A stretch of 64,000 nucleotides of DNA from Xylogone sp. PMI_703 (taxonomy: Eukaryota > Ascomycota > Leotiomycetes): the NCBI GenBank assembly GCA_021399445.1, contig JAJTUQ010000017.1, positions 1-64,000 of the forward strand, given 5' to 3'. A program made the translations under genes and the position numbers. Every line of letters begins with the position of its first letter. Position 1 is the first letter of the stretch. Positions 11,146-22,148 of the stretch are shown one piece after another. The notes below the pieces were generated by a model. The model ran no database searches, was not told where the DNA came from, and worked only from the letters and a program-made list of their open reading frames with translations.

Positions 11146-14100
11146 ATGGAGCATGGACCCTACAGCACTCGACTCCTCTACGGTTCGCCCCGTGCTGGGC
11201 GTCCGAATCCCCATCAAATCGCTGCCGGTTCGTCCCCTACCCACCTCTGGCTCCAGCCCCAGCCTCTGAGCGCTTTGCTAACTTCCTATCTCTACCAGGC
11301 TGTCCCCTCGCTCCCTGACGTCCTTTCAACGATCACCTGTCCGAACGCGATCTTCGTCCTCTGCCGTCCCTGCCAGGGCATCGTGGGCTCCCGTGGCCAG
11401 AGCGCCTTGGCTAAGCATCTCTTCGAGAAACATGATATCTCTAGAGCTCTGTATAACAGCTGGCTCGCACCCGAATCGGCCCCGCCGGACCTGCTCGAGG
11501 CCATCCAGCAGTCCCGGCACCTGCGACCAGCATGCCCCCCATCCGGTGGCGAGCCGCTGCCGAATCTCCCCCTTATCGCGGGCTTCCAGTGTATAAACTG
11601 CTCGCCCTCTGCGCCTTACCACACCCCGAATCAGCGGTCGATGAGGCAGCATCTGAACCGCAGGCATGGCCTCACGCTTCCCACGTCGGGCGACTCACTG
11701 GGACACTATACACGGGTCGTTATACAGAGCTGGTTTAACGTCTACGGCCGCCCTCCAGACTCCTGGTGGCGGGTTGCTCATCCCTCCGGCAGCCCGCCAT
11801 CCACAAGCAGTCCGCCGCCTGATGGCACTCTCCCTTTCCCACCACCCGTGGCCGACGTGCCTTCTGACGACGAGCTCACGGCGCTCGATCTGCTGACAGA
11901 AAGCCACCTATCCGGGACCCAGCGCTTGGAGGACCGCAACCCATTCCTGGCCTTATCGGGCTGGCCTGACCGGTTCAAAGTCTTCCCACAGTGGGCTGCT
12001 ACCCGACGTCTAACCTACTTGCCGCGGACGAACCGCCCTTGCACGCTCCCTGATCTGGACCCGGCTAGTGACCTGCTGGGGAGCGAACAGTGGACGGACG
12101 ACGACGAGCTAGTCCTCGAATCCCTCCTGCTATCCTTCCAGCAGGCCTATGAACGGTGCCTTAGCACTTTAGATACAACTCCCTTGGCCTTCCGAAGCTG
12201 GCTGCTTACTGCTACCCGACACATACCTTTTCCGAAGGAGTTTGGCCGGTTGAGAACCAAAAGTACCGAGGACAAGTACGTGGGGAATTGGAAGCGGCTC
12301 CTGGCGTGCTTGTTCCGGGCTCGCTCTCTAGTCGCGGAGGAACAGCTGCTGGACGTCCTGCGATACCTGACCGTAAGGGACCGCCAGCAGTTGGAGGAGG
12401 CCTGGCTGCTGGCTGCGCGGCTCCACGACGAAGCAGCCGGCCTGCGGGAGCGTGACGACTGCTGGAATTACCCTGGAGCTGACTGCGGTTTGCCCCCTTC
12501 CAAGGCCCTGGAGGAGATGCTGATGGGGCTCAGCTGGAGCCTGGTTGCGAGGCAATCCGAGGCCTGGAGCGAGAGTATTGACAATCTATTCATCCACTTT
12601 TCGGGCATCCTCAGCCTGCGGTACACGCCCGCAAGCCACACGACTCAGCGCCGAATCGGCCACTGTCAGGGCTTTGCTCCCATTGCACAGGCGACTGGTC
12701 ATCTGGCCGGCTTCGTCTGGATCAGTCGGCTGTTCGTGCTCGAGTACGCCCTTCCCCAGTCCCCGTATCGTTACCTAGAGTGGCCCGGCCGGGAGACCTA
12801 TCCTGATCCACTTGCCCGTTTGCATGCAGTTCGGTGCAAGGTTCTACTGAAGGATTCGACGTCAGTATTTGCACAGACCCTGAGGCTGCAGATCCTCGGT
12901 CGTACCACTCGCAATTACAAGGTAGCAACAACCTTAGTCAACTGGTCGGATGACTTCAGCCAGTTTCGCGTGGAGGGAAAGCAGGCCCAGACGCTACAGG
13001 TCGCCCAGTTCCAGGCCTGGGTTGGCCAGTGTGTCGCTGACGCACAGGGCCTGTTGGACGAGCTGCTCGGGGGCTACTCGCTGGCGGAGCTGCCCCCGCT
13101 AGCCAGCATCCAGGACAGCTTCAGCGAGGAGGCTCCAGGGCTTTCCTTCCTCACCCTGCCCGCGAATCGCCCACGTCTCGAGCCCTGTACGGTGGCCTTT
13201 GGCCGTGCTGTCCTGGCTCGTTTAAAGAAAGGGCCCAAACCTGCCAGGAACCTGCCACAATTCTTCTCGCTGCACGATAGGTTCTTGTCGGCCCTGCTCT
13301 TGGTTACCCAATTGACCGGTGGTCAGCCATGCCGTGGCCCTGAACTCCTCTCCTGCAAGGTCTACAATACCCAGCACAGCACGCGCAATTTCTTTGTCCA
13401 CTGGGGCCGCTTTTGCACCCTGATCCAGTACAACAAGGCCCATGGCCAGCTAGAAACGCCCTTCTACGTAGCCCGCTTTCTCCCCCTGACCGTGAGCCTC
13501 ATGCTCTACCAATACCTCGTCTGCGTACGTCCGCTGGCTAACCATCTGCGCGCGAAATATCACCACAAGAGAGCTGAGCAGCCTCAGTATCTCTGGGCAA
13601 CGGGCTCCTCCCGCCTGGACAAAGAGCCCCAGCCCACAGCTAGCGAGACGCCGGCGAATAGTGACCAAGTCGACAGCAGATCCTCGACTACAAGCCTGCA
13701 GGCGAGCGGCTTTTGGCCTACTGAAGCCCTGACGAACGTCATGAAAGAGTCCTCGATCCGTCACGGATTGCCGATCGTCTTCTCCACGCAGATATATCGT
13801 CAAGTGGCTATTGCTCTCACTAAGACTCTCATCATTCCTCGAGTCTACCAGTCAGATCGCCAGCACCGGGTCCTCCGCGAATACACTGATCCAGAGTCAG
13901 AGTTCTGCCATCGATTGTTTGCCTGGCAGGCTGGCCATGGTCTCCTGGAACACACCAAGGTCTATGGTCTCAACGGTGCCTATCCCACCACGATGCAGCC
14001 CGAGCTGCTCAAGTTATACCACAAAGTGTCAGCTGCCTGGCACGCCTGGCTCGAACTCGAGCCGCCTTCTGAAAAGGACACGATAACACAGCCAGTCCTG

Positions 14101-15141
14101 CTAGCCGATCTGCCCGCTACAGGTCCCCTATCTGCCCAGGATTCGACTGCCATTCGTCGACGTCCCCCGGACGAATCAGCAGCTGCTTGTCCCCCTTCGG
14201 CAGGCTTAAGCCTGGGAGATAAGCTGTCATTAGCCCGGGACCTACCTTCTCGCAAGCGGCCAAAAGAAGCTACAGATTTACTACAACCTGCTCCTCAATC
14301 GAAGAAAAGCCGCCGGGACATACAAGGTTCTGCACAGTCTGTTATATCTCTACCCATTCCTAGAACAGCATCCCGAATAGCTGTCGATTCAGGTATTAAC
14401 AACACGTTATTTCTTAGCCAGAATGATAACAATGATCTAATATGGGTAGGAGATGATTATTTACCAGATAGCCCGGTAGGAAGAGGTAATATACACGACG
14501 ATGACCCCCTTCCGAGCCAGCGGCTAGCGCGCGGCCAACCCGTCAGAACGAGGACGGCACGTCAGCAATCCGGCGACTATATGCTCCCGAATCTCGCGCG
14601 GCTGCAATGCCCTTCACCAGGTCACAGCTGGCCTGTAGCACTGCCCTCGCCATCAGAGCCCAGCCTGCCTCGTCCTCTGCCTGTAGCCGTCCGACCTACG
14701 AAGCGGCGCCCGGCAGTGGTCGGCCAGCTTGCTCTGACCCCGCCGCCCAGCAGCGACCCGCCTACAATGTCCGACGGACCAGGGCCGGATCGCTGGGAGC
14801 CTGTTGCAGGTCGGTGCTCTACGGCCGAGCAGCCACTGCAGGACCTGCAGGAGGTGCCGCCTTCGTCCCCGCCACAGGCCTGGGCAGGGCAGCTGTTCGA
14901 CCCTGGATCACCTATCCTCCGCACACCCGTTGCGCGCCCTATACTAGCCTCCCTTTACGCGCCGGGCCAGCCCCAGACGATGGACGAGGAGGCAACGGAT
15001 GACGAGGTAATCGTGGTCGAGATGCCAGCTAGTCGGTACACGCTACCTCTTACAGCATTAGCACGTCGACAGCCGGCTAACTTTGAAATAATTATTTCCT
15101 CGTTACCTTCACATCGTCGTCGTATGTATGCCAAATGGTAA
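11146..15141 (+). CDS. Zinc-finger and tyrosine-recombinase-like protein without helicase domain
   Basis: A single 1331-aa frame. I start at the ATG at 11146, because the frame opens upstream only through a TTG. Two finger-like motifs occur near the N terminus (CRPCQG...HLFEKH and CINCSP...HLNRRH), as in the spliced gene at the left edge. Residues about 725-945 hold the recombinase-like core: LTGGQPCRGPE (R730), YNKAHG (K764), YRQVAIALTK (R885) and QAGHGLLEHTKVYG (H931, Y940). The H-x8-Y spacing is that of tyrosine recombinases; the usual His before the second Arg is not seen. After about residue 960 the chain is low-complexity, rich in Pro, Ser and Arg, with basic KRPK-like stretches. No Walker motifs follow. 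The final TGGTAAGTGA also reads as a splice donor, so a further exon is possible. Likely nuclear DNA-binding or recombination protein. Confidence 0.75.
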   Translation: MEHGPYSTRLLYGSPRAGRPNPHQIAAGSSPTHLWLQPQPLSALLTSYLYQAVPSLPDVLSTITCPNAIFVLCRPCQGIVGSRGQSALAKHLFEKHDISRALYNSWLAPESAPPDLLEAIQQSRHLRPACPPSGGEPLPNLPLIAGFQCINCSPSAPYHTPNQRSMRQHLNRRHGLTLPTSGDSLGHYTRVVIQSWFNVYGRPPDSWWRVAHPSGSPPSTSSPPPDGTLPFPPPVADVPSDDELTALDLLTESHLSGTQRLEDRNPFLALSGWPDRFKVFPQWAATRRLTYLPRTNRPCTLPDLDPASDLLGSEQWTDDDELVLESLLLSFQQAYERCLSTLDTTPLAFRSWLLTATRHIPFPKEFGRLRTKSTEDKYVGNWKRLLACLFRARSLVAEEQLLDVLRYLTVRDRQQLEEAWLLAARLHDEAAGLRERDDCWNYPGADCGLPPSKALEEMLMGLSWSLVARQSEAWSESIDNLFIHFSGILSLRYTPASHTTQRRIGHCQGFAPIAQATGHLAGFVWISRLFVLEYALPQSPYRYLEWPGRETYPDPLARLHAVRCKVLLKDSTSVFAQTLRLQILGRTTRNYKVATTLVNWSDDFSQFRVEGKQAQTLQVAQFQAWVGQCVADAQGLLDELLGGYSLAELPPLASIQDSFSEEAPGLSFLTLPANRPRLEPCTVAFGRAVLARLKKGPKPARNLPQFFSLHDRFLSALLLVTQLTGGQPCRGPELLSCKVYNTQHSTRNFFVHWGRFCTLIQYNKAHGQLETPFYVARFLPLTVSLMLYQYLVCVRPLANHLRAKYHHKRAEQPQYLWATGSSRLDKEPQPTASETPANSDQVDSRSSTTSLQASGFWPTEALTNVMKESSIRHGLPIVFSTQIYRQVAIALTKTLIIPRVYQSDRQHRVLREYTDPESEFCHRLFAWQAGHGLLEHTKVYGLNGAYPTTMQPELLKLYHKVSAAWHAWLELEPPSEKDTITQPVLLADLPATGPLSAQDSTAIRRRPPDESAAACPPSAGLSLGDKLSLARDLPSRKRPKEATDLLQPAPQSKKSRRDIQGSAQSVISLPIPRTASRIAVDSGINNTLFLSQNDNNDLIWVGDDYLPDSPVGRGNIHDDDPLPSQRLARGQPVRTRTARQQSGDYMLPNLARLQCPSPGHSWPVALPSPSEPSLPRPLPVAVRPTKRRPAVVGQLALTPPPSSDPPTMSDGPGPDRWEPVAGRCSTAEQPLQDLQEVPPSSPPQAWAGQLFDPGSPILRTPVARPILASLYAPGQPQTMDEEATDDEVIVVEMPASRYTLPLTALARRQPANFEIIISSLPSHRRRMYAKW

Positions 15142-15776
15142 GTGATTACCTCGGTGAGTAAGGCTTAGTATGTAAAACGAACTCAATACTAAGTAGCCAT
15201 TTCTTAAACAATGAATTTATCTCTAATTATAGAAAAGATAAATAGGTAATTATAGTAACTCTTTGTATATTATTTTATTATGATCCTGATCAAAGAAAGA
15301 ACCTATGTAAATAGTGGCTGTTGGTTGCCGAATCCATGAGCAATAAAATATACATCCTTGCCTTCTTTCTGAGAGCAAACAAAGGATTGATTCGTGAAAG
15401 ACTAGCATATCCACAAGCCCGGGAAGCCAAGTTTAAATTACGACTGTCTCGCTCTCTACTCTGCTCCGATTCTGTATCCTAATTCTCTTTAACTCTTAAG
15501 CTTTTACTTGCTGGGAATACCAAGCCTAGTCAAGCCCCGATTTTCTCGTCGCCAAAGCTGTAGGACACTTCTGCACTGACCACCTGATCGTTAGATCATC
15601 GATCGCCTACGTGCCCGCGGTTGGCTTCCCGGCAAACCTCTATTCGACTACGCTTCGCGGTCAGTTCGCCTCTCTCTTGCTTACCGTCATCACGCCTCCG
15701 GTCTGGCAGCTCATCCACGCACGAATCGTCTGCTGACAGGAGACTATTAGGGCCCCGTGTTCGCGACCGATACGGC
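15142..15776. other. Intergenic / 5' region of Cys-rich gene A
   Basis: No convincing gene. The first ~330 bp are AT-rich. The remainder is GC-richer and probably carries the promoter and 5' leader of the next gene. The frame of that gene is open back to 15621, but without an ATG before 15777. Confidence 0.5.
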
Positions 15777-17038
15777 ATGCCACCCAGGCGCAATCCGAGG
15801 ACGCATAAGGACGCGACTAACCTCCGTCCCAAGTCCAATGAAGAGCCGGTTCGCCTGGCGCCCTTTGCCGATCCGACGGGCAAGATATATCAGAAGAACT
15901 CAGATCGCATCAACACGAGGGGCCAGCCACGCCCCGAGGCATGCTTTGGCTGTTTTGGCAAATTTAACAGCATGAAGCTGGACCATGAGCACGGCCGTGG
16001 GGTCTCGACCCACAACGAAACCTTCTCGTGAGTAGTTCCCTGTTAGGCACGACCATTGCTGGCCTGTTCGTCGGCTAATCGATGGCGGTTAGATGTTTAG
16101 TCCTTAAGGGCTACGGGAACGACGGGGAGGATTGCGCGCGGTGCGTCGGCCTCGGTCAGCCGTGTGTGGATGTAAGTATAACCAGCACCCTGCGATCTAA
16201 GCCTTCCCTTCCTTACTTTTTATTATCTTTTGAGGTCGCTGGTTAAGAGGCAGCACAGGTTCCAGAGCAGCTGTGGGACGAGGCCTGGGAGTTCCTCTGC
16301 GAGATGCCTGAGTGGAACGAGATCGTGGTCAAGCCGGTCAACACTCGCACCGCGGCCGAGAAGCAGAAGATACAGGAGATCCTGGCTGCCGGAAAGGAGC
16401 TCTACCGGGTGCTGCACGCCCACAAGAAGAAGGTGACTAGTGAGTGAAGCCCCCAGCGATTAGCTCCCCGTTCGCACGCTGACCGCTGTCTGGTCCCCTA
16501 GAGGATGCCAAAGCCGCTGGGATGATTAGTGGCAACCCCCATAAGGGTACCGCCGTGCTGCCGGCTGATCGGCCTGCCACCATCGGTCAGCTGGAGAAGC
16601 TGGAGGAGAAGGTCGACCGCGTCCTGGCGCTATCCGAGCAGATGTCGAAGGATGCCCTGGCCAGCCGTCAGTAAGTGATTCCGTCTCCCCACTGGCCCCC
16701 TTTGCCCCTTTGCCTGCCTCCCCCCCCCCTCCTGACCGCCCCTCCGTCCCTGAATCGCCGGCGTATCGTGAGCTGATCGTGTGTGCAGGGCAGCCACGAG
16801 CAGCCGGGATCTCATGCAGCGCATGCGTCATACCTGGAACCTAAGAGAGCAGGCATTGCATAATGCCGACGCCAGCTATTCGGCTATCCCGTTCGCTGAT
16901 AGTCTGCCCAAGGCTAGCAGCGATAATAACGAGGAATCCGAGGACGATTCGCCGGCGGAGGATCCTGCTCCTGCGGCCCGACCCGCGAAGCGCCAAAAGA
17001 CTAACCCAAGGCGGAAGCAGGGGCAGGCTAGGCAGTGA
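15777..17038 (+). CDS. Cys-rich coiled-coil nuclear-type protein A (309 aa, five exons)
   Basis: Predicted exons are 15777-16027, 16093-16171, 16259-16439, 16502-16670 and 16789-17038. All junctions are GT/AG and keep frame (930 nt). The core has EACFGCFGKF, then GVSTHNETFSC, then CARCVGLGQPC: a C-x2-C, C, C-x2-C-x6-C arrangement that probably binds zinc. A helical, charged middle (VPEQLWDEAWEFL, then LEKLEEKVDRVLALSEQM) looks coiled-coil. An acidic stretch precedes the basic tail RPAKRQKTNPRRKQ, a likely nuclear signal. The gene downstream is a paralogue with two introns at identical positions and phases. I do not recognise the family. Proximity to the recombinase-like gene suggests, but does not prove, a joint role. 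Confidence 0.75.
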
Positions 17039-17950
17039 TTAACCAAGAGATGGTAGCATGAACAGGTGCTGTTTAGAGAATCGAATCGCTGCCGGCTGAG
17101 AAGTTGGCTGACTAGGATAAAAGGGGCATTTTCGTAAGGCGTTAATTGACGGTTTAACTGGATAATTTGCCTTGTATTATTAATTGTACCTAGTTAGATA
17201 GATAGTTTTGAGTTAGCCTAAAGAATTGAATAATACAATAGACGAAAATTATATTATATGTTACTATATCTGTTATTTAACTAGGCATTTATTTAGTTAT
17301 TAAATATCTAGTTATAGAATCAAAGAATAGGCTGGATAGGCCTTTGAATCGGGCCAGGTTCGCCCCTGGGATAGCTGTCTGGTCAGCTATATATCACAAG
17401 AAGGTGGCTGTCCTTGAGTAGAGGGCTTAGACGTACAGGATGCCCAGGGCTGAGAAGTCCTCCTTCTGACGGCCGAGTAGATCTTGTATCTGGTGAGCAT
17501 AAAGCCTGCGATTCGGTCTTGACGACGCTCTCTCCTCGACCGCTAGCATCCCCTCAACCAGGCCACGAGTCGGACCCGAAAAGGTCTTCCTGAACCTCAC
17601 CTTTGAAAAAAGTCCGGCGGCACTAGTTACCATATTAGGAAATTCACCTTCTTTGACTAAACACAAAAAAAACGACAACGACTTTTTCGAGGTAGGTAAC
17701 GAATAGGCCCCCGACCCGCCGCCGAATAGGTACCCTTTGGCAAACTCGACCTAGCCGGCCCCTATTGGCAAGCCTAATAGGTGCCTACTAGGGCGGGCGT
17801 GGCAGAAGGTGAGCACTCGAGGACTTTTCGGTGGCTAACAGGTTCCGTTTCGTGCAGAGATCACCGCCGTCGCTGTACCGCTTGGTCGCCCCCTATTCAG
17901 ACCCGACCAGCTCCCTTTTTCTTCCCCTGTTGCACTGCTTATTACCGGCC
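17039..17950. other. Intergenic region between the Cys-rich paralogues
   Basis: The first part (to ~17330) is AT-rich. From 17340 the sequence is GC-richer. A short minus-strand frame (17633-17427, 68 aa from ATG) exists but has no recognisable domain. The promoter and leader of the second paralogue probably lie in 17700-17950. Confidence 0.45.
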
Positions 17951-19291
17951 ATGGCACCCCCGACGCAACGCCTGCAACTGGTCCGCGGTGGACGCGCCGC
18001 CATGGTGGTCCGCCACACCCCCTTCGTCACCAGCGAGCGCAGGGTAAGTGGCCCCTCCCCCTTCCCCCCCTTTCCCCCCCTCTCCCCCTCGGCTGTCCGG
18101 GACCGACTAGCTGACGAATTGTCCACGGATAGGGACCCCAGTACAACTCGAACCGCATCAATGCTGAGGGCTTTTTCCGCCGCGAGGCGTGCTCCAGCTG
18201 TCTGGCCGCAATCGCGAACTTCGTGAGCCTGACCCGGTCGCCAGGCGCGACCTATTCGGGGACCTTCCAGGCATCTAGATGCTAACGATTCGCAGGACCG
18301 CCGCTTCCTAACGGGCCGTGGAGCGAGCACCCATAACGAAGTGTTTTCGTAGGTTTAAACCCCCCTTGATGACTGAGCGATCCGCGAGCTGACCGTGGCC
18401 TGTTAGTTGTATGGTCCACCGGAGTCTCGGAAACGGGGGTGTTCAGTGCGGACGATGCATCGGACTGGGAACGGGAACAAGCTGTGCCGGCGTGAGTGGC
18501 CCGAGAAGGCGGCGATTCGGGACCTGCTAGCTAACATTCCACCAGCCACCAGAAGCCCTCTACGCAGAGGCTAGTGCCGTTGTCCGCGCCGCTGCCGGCT
18601 ACAATCGGGTACTAACGAAGAACGCGGAGATTCCCTATAGCCAGTGGACCGTGGACGAGCAGGCTGCCGTTGATGCTGCCGTTAAGGCGTCTCGCGATTA
18701 CAGTGAGGCCCTTCGCGGCCTGAAGGTAAGTTGGCTACTCGCTCCCTTGCACCATCCCCCTCCCCTCCGTCGTTCGTGCCCGATTAGCTAGCTGGCCTTG
18801 GCTGACCGGAGCTCTCCTCCCCTCTGAACGTGTAGCGTCGTGAGGGACCTGCCGCCGGTGGAACGCCAGCGAAACGCCAGCGGTTAATGGACGTAGATGA
18901 TACCCCATCGAAGCGCGATATCGAGCAAGTCTTGGCCAAGTCCACCCTCATCGAATCGGATATGGCTAAGAGCGGCCAGGCCCAGAACTCGATGGCGAAG
19001 CACGTCCGCCATCTCCGACGGGATATGGATACCGTACTGCGGTAAGTCGCTCCTGCCTCGCCCCCGAATGGCCCCCTGCTAACCTGCCTATTCGGCAGCC
19101 TTTTGCGTGTGTCTCGTGAGCGTGAGCGTTGGCTTGTCGAGGCCGTGCAGGGCCTGCTCGATACCCATAATCGTGCAGCTGAGGAGGGCGAACATATCTA
19201 TGTTGAATCCCTTAGACTCGAGGAGCGTGGCTACGAAACCGAGGATCCCATGGCCACCGCCCTGGCAGACCCGGAGGAGGACGATGAGTGA
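17951..19291 (+). CDS. Cys-rich coiled-coil nuclear-type protein B (299 aa, seven exons)
   Basis: Predicted exons are 17951-18043, 18133-18222, 18296-18348, 18407-18491, 18546-18725, 18836-19041 and 19099-19291 (900 nt in frame). The pattern matches protein A: NRINAEG, EACSSCLAA, GASTHNEVFSC, CGRCIGLGTGTSC and PPEALYAEA. The intron between the Ser and Cys codons of VFSC (phase 2) and the one before PPEAL (phase 0) sit exactly where A has introns, so the two are paralogues. B has two additional N-terminal introns. A basic patch (TPAKRQRLM) may be a nuclear signal, and the C-terminal half is charged and helical, ending in an acidic tail (PEEDDE). The start is the first in-frame ATG. Function unknown; probably a zinc-binding nuclear protein. 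Confidence 0.75.
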
Positions 19292-19420
19292 GCGAGTGAC
19301 CGACCAGCCGTCTGCCTGTTTCCTCTTCGGTCGTGGCGGACTAGGTGCCGGTTCGGCGAACCATCGGGTGGTGGATTCTTCATGCGGTTAGGCAGTGAGT
19401 AGGCAATGAAACAAGTTCAA

Positions 19421-19715
19421 GAATAGGTGACAGATAGGTGATAAATAAGTGATGAATAAGTGACCGAATGGGTGACCGAACAGGTGGCTGAATAGGTGGC
19501 TGAATAAGTGCCGAGTAAGTAACCAAATAAGTGATCAAGACTAAGTAATAAATAGGTAAGCAAAAGATCTATCAGATAGGTAATGGATAGGTAATGAATA
19601 GGTGAAGGATAGGTAGTATGGACCGGGCGGTAACTCAGTAACTCACGAGGTAACAAAAGGGTGGTGAATTGCTGACGAATAGGTGATGAATAGGTGACGG
19701 GTAAGTCATAAGACC
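19421..19715. repeat. ~11-bp degenerate minisatellite (RAATARGTGAY)
   Basis: Units such as GAATAGGTGAC, AGATAGGTGAT, AAATAAGTGAT and GAATAAGTGAC run in tandem directly downstream of gene B. The first ten or so are contiguous; later units are interrupted. Each carries GTGA or GTAA. Apparent minus-strand peptides here (YSATYSVTYS-like) are just the translated repeat. Confidence 0.75.
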
Positions 19716-22148
19716 AGGTAGTAAAATGTGTAGACCAGAGGAGGTGACCACGTAAATGCTGAATCAGGTCGAATAGGTGGAATGGATAAGTAGCTAACGA
19801 ACGAACCTTGGCCTTCTTAAGCTGGTCAAACACCTGCCCGGCTGACCTCGAATACGCCGTGCTCAAGGCCCACGATTAGTCCACGACTAGTCCACGACTC
19901 GACGTCAACCACCCTGGCTAGTAAGCATCCGGCGTAATGACAATAATATAGATAAGAAGGAAGATGTTAAGCATAAGAATAAAGTACTATATAACCGCTT
20001 TAGCGCTAGACCATATTTGGTGTAAGAAACGTCACGTGCTCTCCAGCGAGGCTCCGATCAGATGTTGTACATAACTCATAACTCCAATTATTCTTCTACC
20101 CAGGCCTAAAGTCGGTCCTTATTAGTTATCACATCCATATTCTATCTTCGTGTTATCCGGTAGTAAATTGTATCCTGGTTAGGTAACTATTAGACCTTCA
20201 AGAAATAAATAATTTGTCGGTAAATAATATTTCTATTCTGACAATAAAATAAAAAGATTTATTAAATTATTAAATTATGACATAAACACTTAACTAATAC
20301 GTTAGCTAGACTAAAATGTTTTATATAATTATACAAATAAACAAAAAGATAATTAATTACTTGCATTTCTCGCTTTACTTATATATATTTAATGGTTACG
20401 TTCGACTACCTTTACCTACTCACGCATAGGCAAGGTAGAAGCAGCGTATTTATTACCCCATAGCAGCTTTACGAGTGCCGACCGGCACGGGCCCTGCTCA
20501 GTCGCCTGGAGCATCCCGGAATCTCAGGTCAAATTCCAGGGGAATAGAGCGCTGGGACGTAAGGGCAGGAAAAGGTCGAATGGCGCGCATCTCGACGCGT
20601 AAGCAAGGTACGGACGAGCGGCGAACGGTGGACGATTCGGAGACTTCTCGCGCACGATCCGATACTGATTACAGACGGGTCAGAAGGTTAGGAAGGTGGA
20701 GGATGAGAGGATAAGAGAATGATAGGATGTTGGGGGAGGTCAGATGCCAGGGCACGGGCCCGCAACGGACCAGACTCCAGAGCAAATCCACATGATAGGA
20801 TTCTAACTCTGATTTGTAGAACTACTTATTTTCAGCCAGTATTCTCTATAACAAGGAGACTACGTCAGCTTCAATCCTTAGTCGAACATAGAACAGATAG
20901 GCAAAGGCAACGAGAAGGTTTGTAGAGCTGTAGTTCATCCCGATCGTGGACGGCTTGTACATAGCGAGCTGTCAGAAGTATGGATACTGGTGAATCTCGG
21001 TGCCGTTAGTAACTGAGTGTACTTATACTGTACTTGGACTTTAGACTTTATTCATTTACCCTGACCTCTCCCTCTTATGTACAGCTATCTTCTATGGACA
21101 CTCGTACTGTAGTTTGCACAATCGCCTTCCGCTTTCCGAGCGAACGCCCGTTCTGTGCATAGACTTGAGACAGATCTTGGCATGCACTTTTTTCGTATGA
21201 CGTCCACATGTTCAAGAATGGGAGGATCAGAAGCTGCAGAACGAACTTTAGTCTAGGGGGTGTTACAGTGCCATATCTATACAGGCCAATCAACTACGAC
21301 GCTCTGAGCTACAAAGCCTTACTACTTGACTCAAACAGAGGCAAATCTCTGGCTAAAGTTTGCATGGACTATTGCATACCATTAATCGGAATGGAATCCA
21401 TTGATCAAACGGACGGAAATTAGTACGACATGCTTTGTATTCCACTCTGGAAGCATCAAAACGGTTTCGTGCTGCCTCGAGCTTATTCAAATGTCACTGA
21501 ATTCAACGTCCGGTAACCCCCGACCTCCACAGAGACAAGAAGTCGCACTGACACCAAATCAAAAGCTTGGTCGGATCAATTCATACATTCTAACAGACCA
21601 TAAGGCACCAGTAAATTCCATCGATTCTACCCCAATTCTACTTTAATATTTCCCCAAACCTCGTTCCTCAAGGCTTCTCGAGACGAACTGGGATGCGGTT
21701 TGCATTCTCCTGTCCCGATTAGGAAACCATGCGATATCACATGTTTGTTGTCTGGTATGTACTATAATGCATCTGCGGTCAACAACTCAACAAAGCGCTG
21801 AAGATGGCTTACTTATCTATAAAAAGAATGTGACTGAGGTCATCATGAGACACAATGCCCCCTGGGTTCAACGACACTCATGACAAATGGATTGGGTTCA
21901 CCCTGATAGATTGGTCTCAGGGTGAGACGGTGCCTGTCAAAAGCTTAATCAGCATTTGCTTCAAAGCGACCTTGTCATGAACAATTGTCACATGTTTAGA
22001 AGTAATCACGCCACTTATTAGAACGAACATAGTTCTCAAATTATATAAAGGTTCACTGAAAGATGCTGTGTTGATTTTCTCCCAAAGTAAACACCAGATT
22101 TTACAAATTCATGCAGTTGTGAAATTCCTACCGCTCGTCGACTTTACC
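19716..22148. other. Gene-poor spacer and upstream region of the hydrolase gene
   Basis: Mixed composition, with an AT-rich patch at 20200-20390 and a GC-richer piece at 20400-20780. Several frames of 60-80 codons exist, but none has a domain, a good start context or splice-supported continuation. A short perfect hairpin (GTCTCA-GGG-TGAGAC) lies at about 21912-21926. A TATAAA-like box (22043-22048) may belong to the hydrolase promoter. Confidence 0.4.

Noticed and set aside
10797..11318. 173-codon frame before the recombinase-like gene
   Set aside because: Starts with GTG, low-complexity, overlaps the better frame, and no motif is visible.
17427..17633. 68-codon minus-strand ORF between the Cys-rich paralogues
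   Set aside because: It has an ATG but no domain, no splice signals and no homologous counterpart near gene A.
10755..19715. Calling the island a Starship
   Set aside because: The recombinase-like gene does not show a recognisable captain (DUF3435) sequence, and no element borders are proven.
19417..19866. 149-codon minus-strand frame
   Set aside because: Peptide is the translated 11-bp minisatellite and flank.
20475..21646. Four short frames in the spacer
   Set aside because: No domains, poor starts, no consistent splicing.
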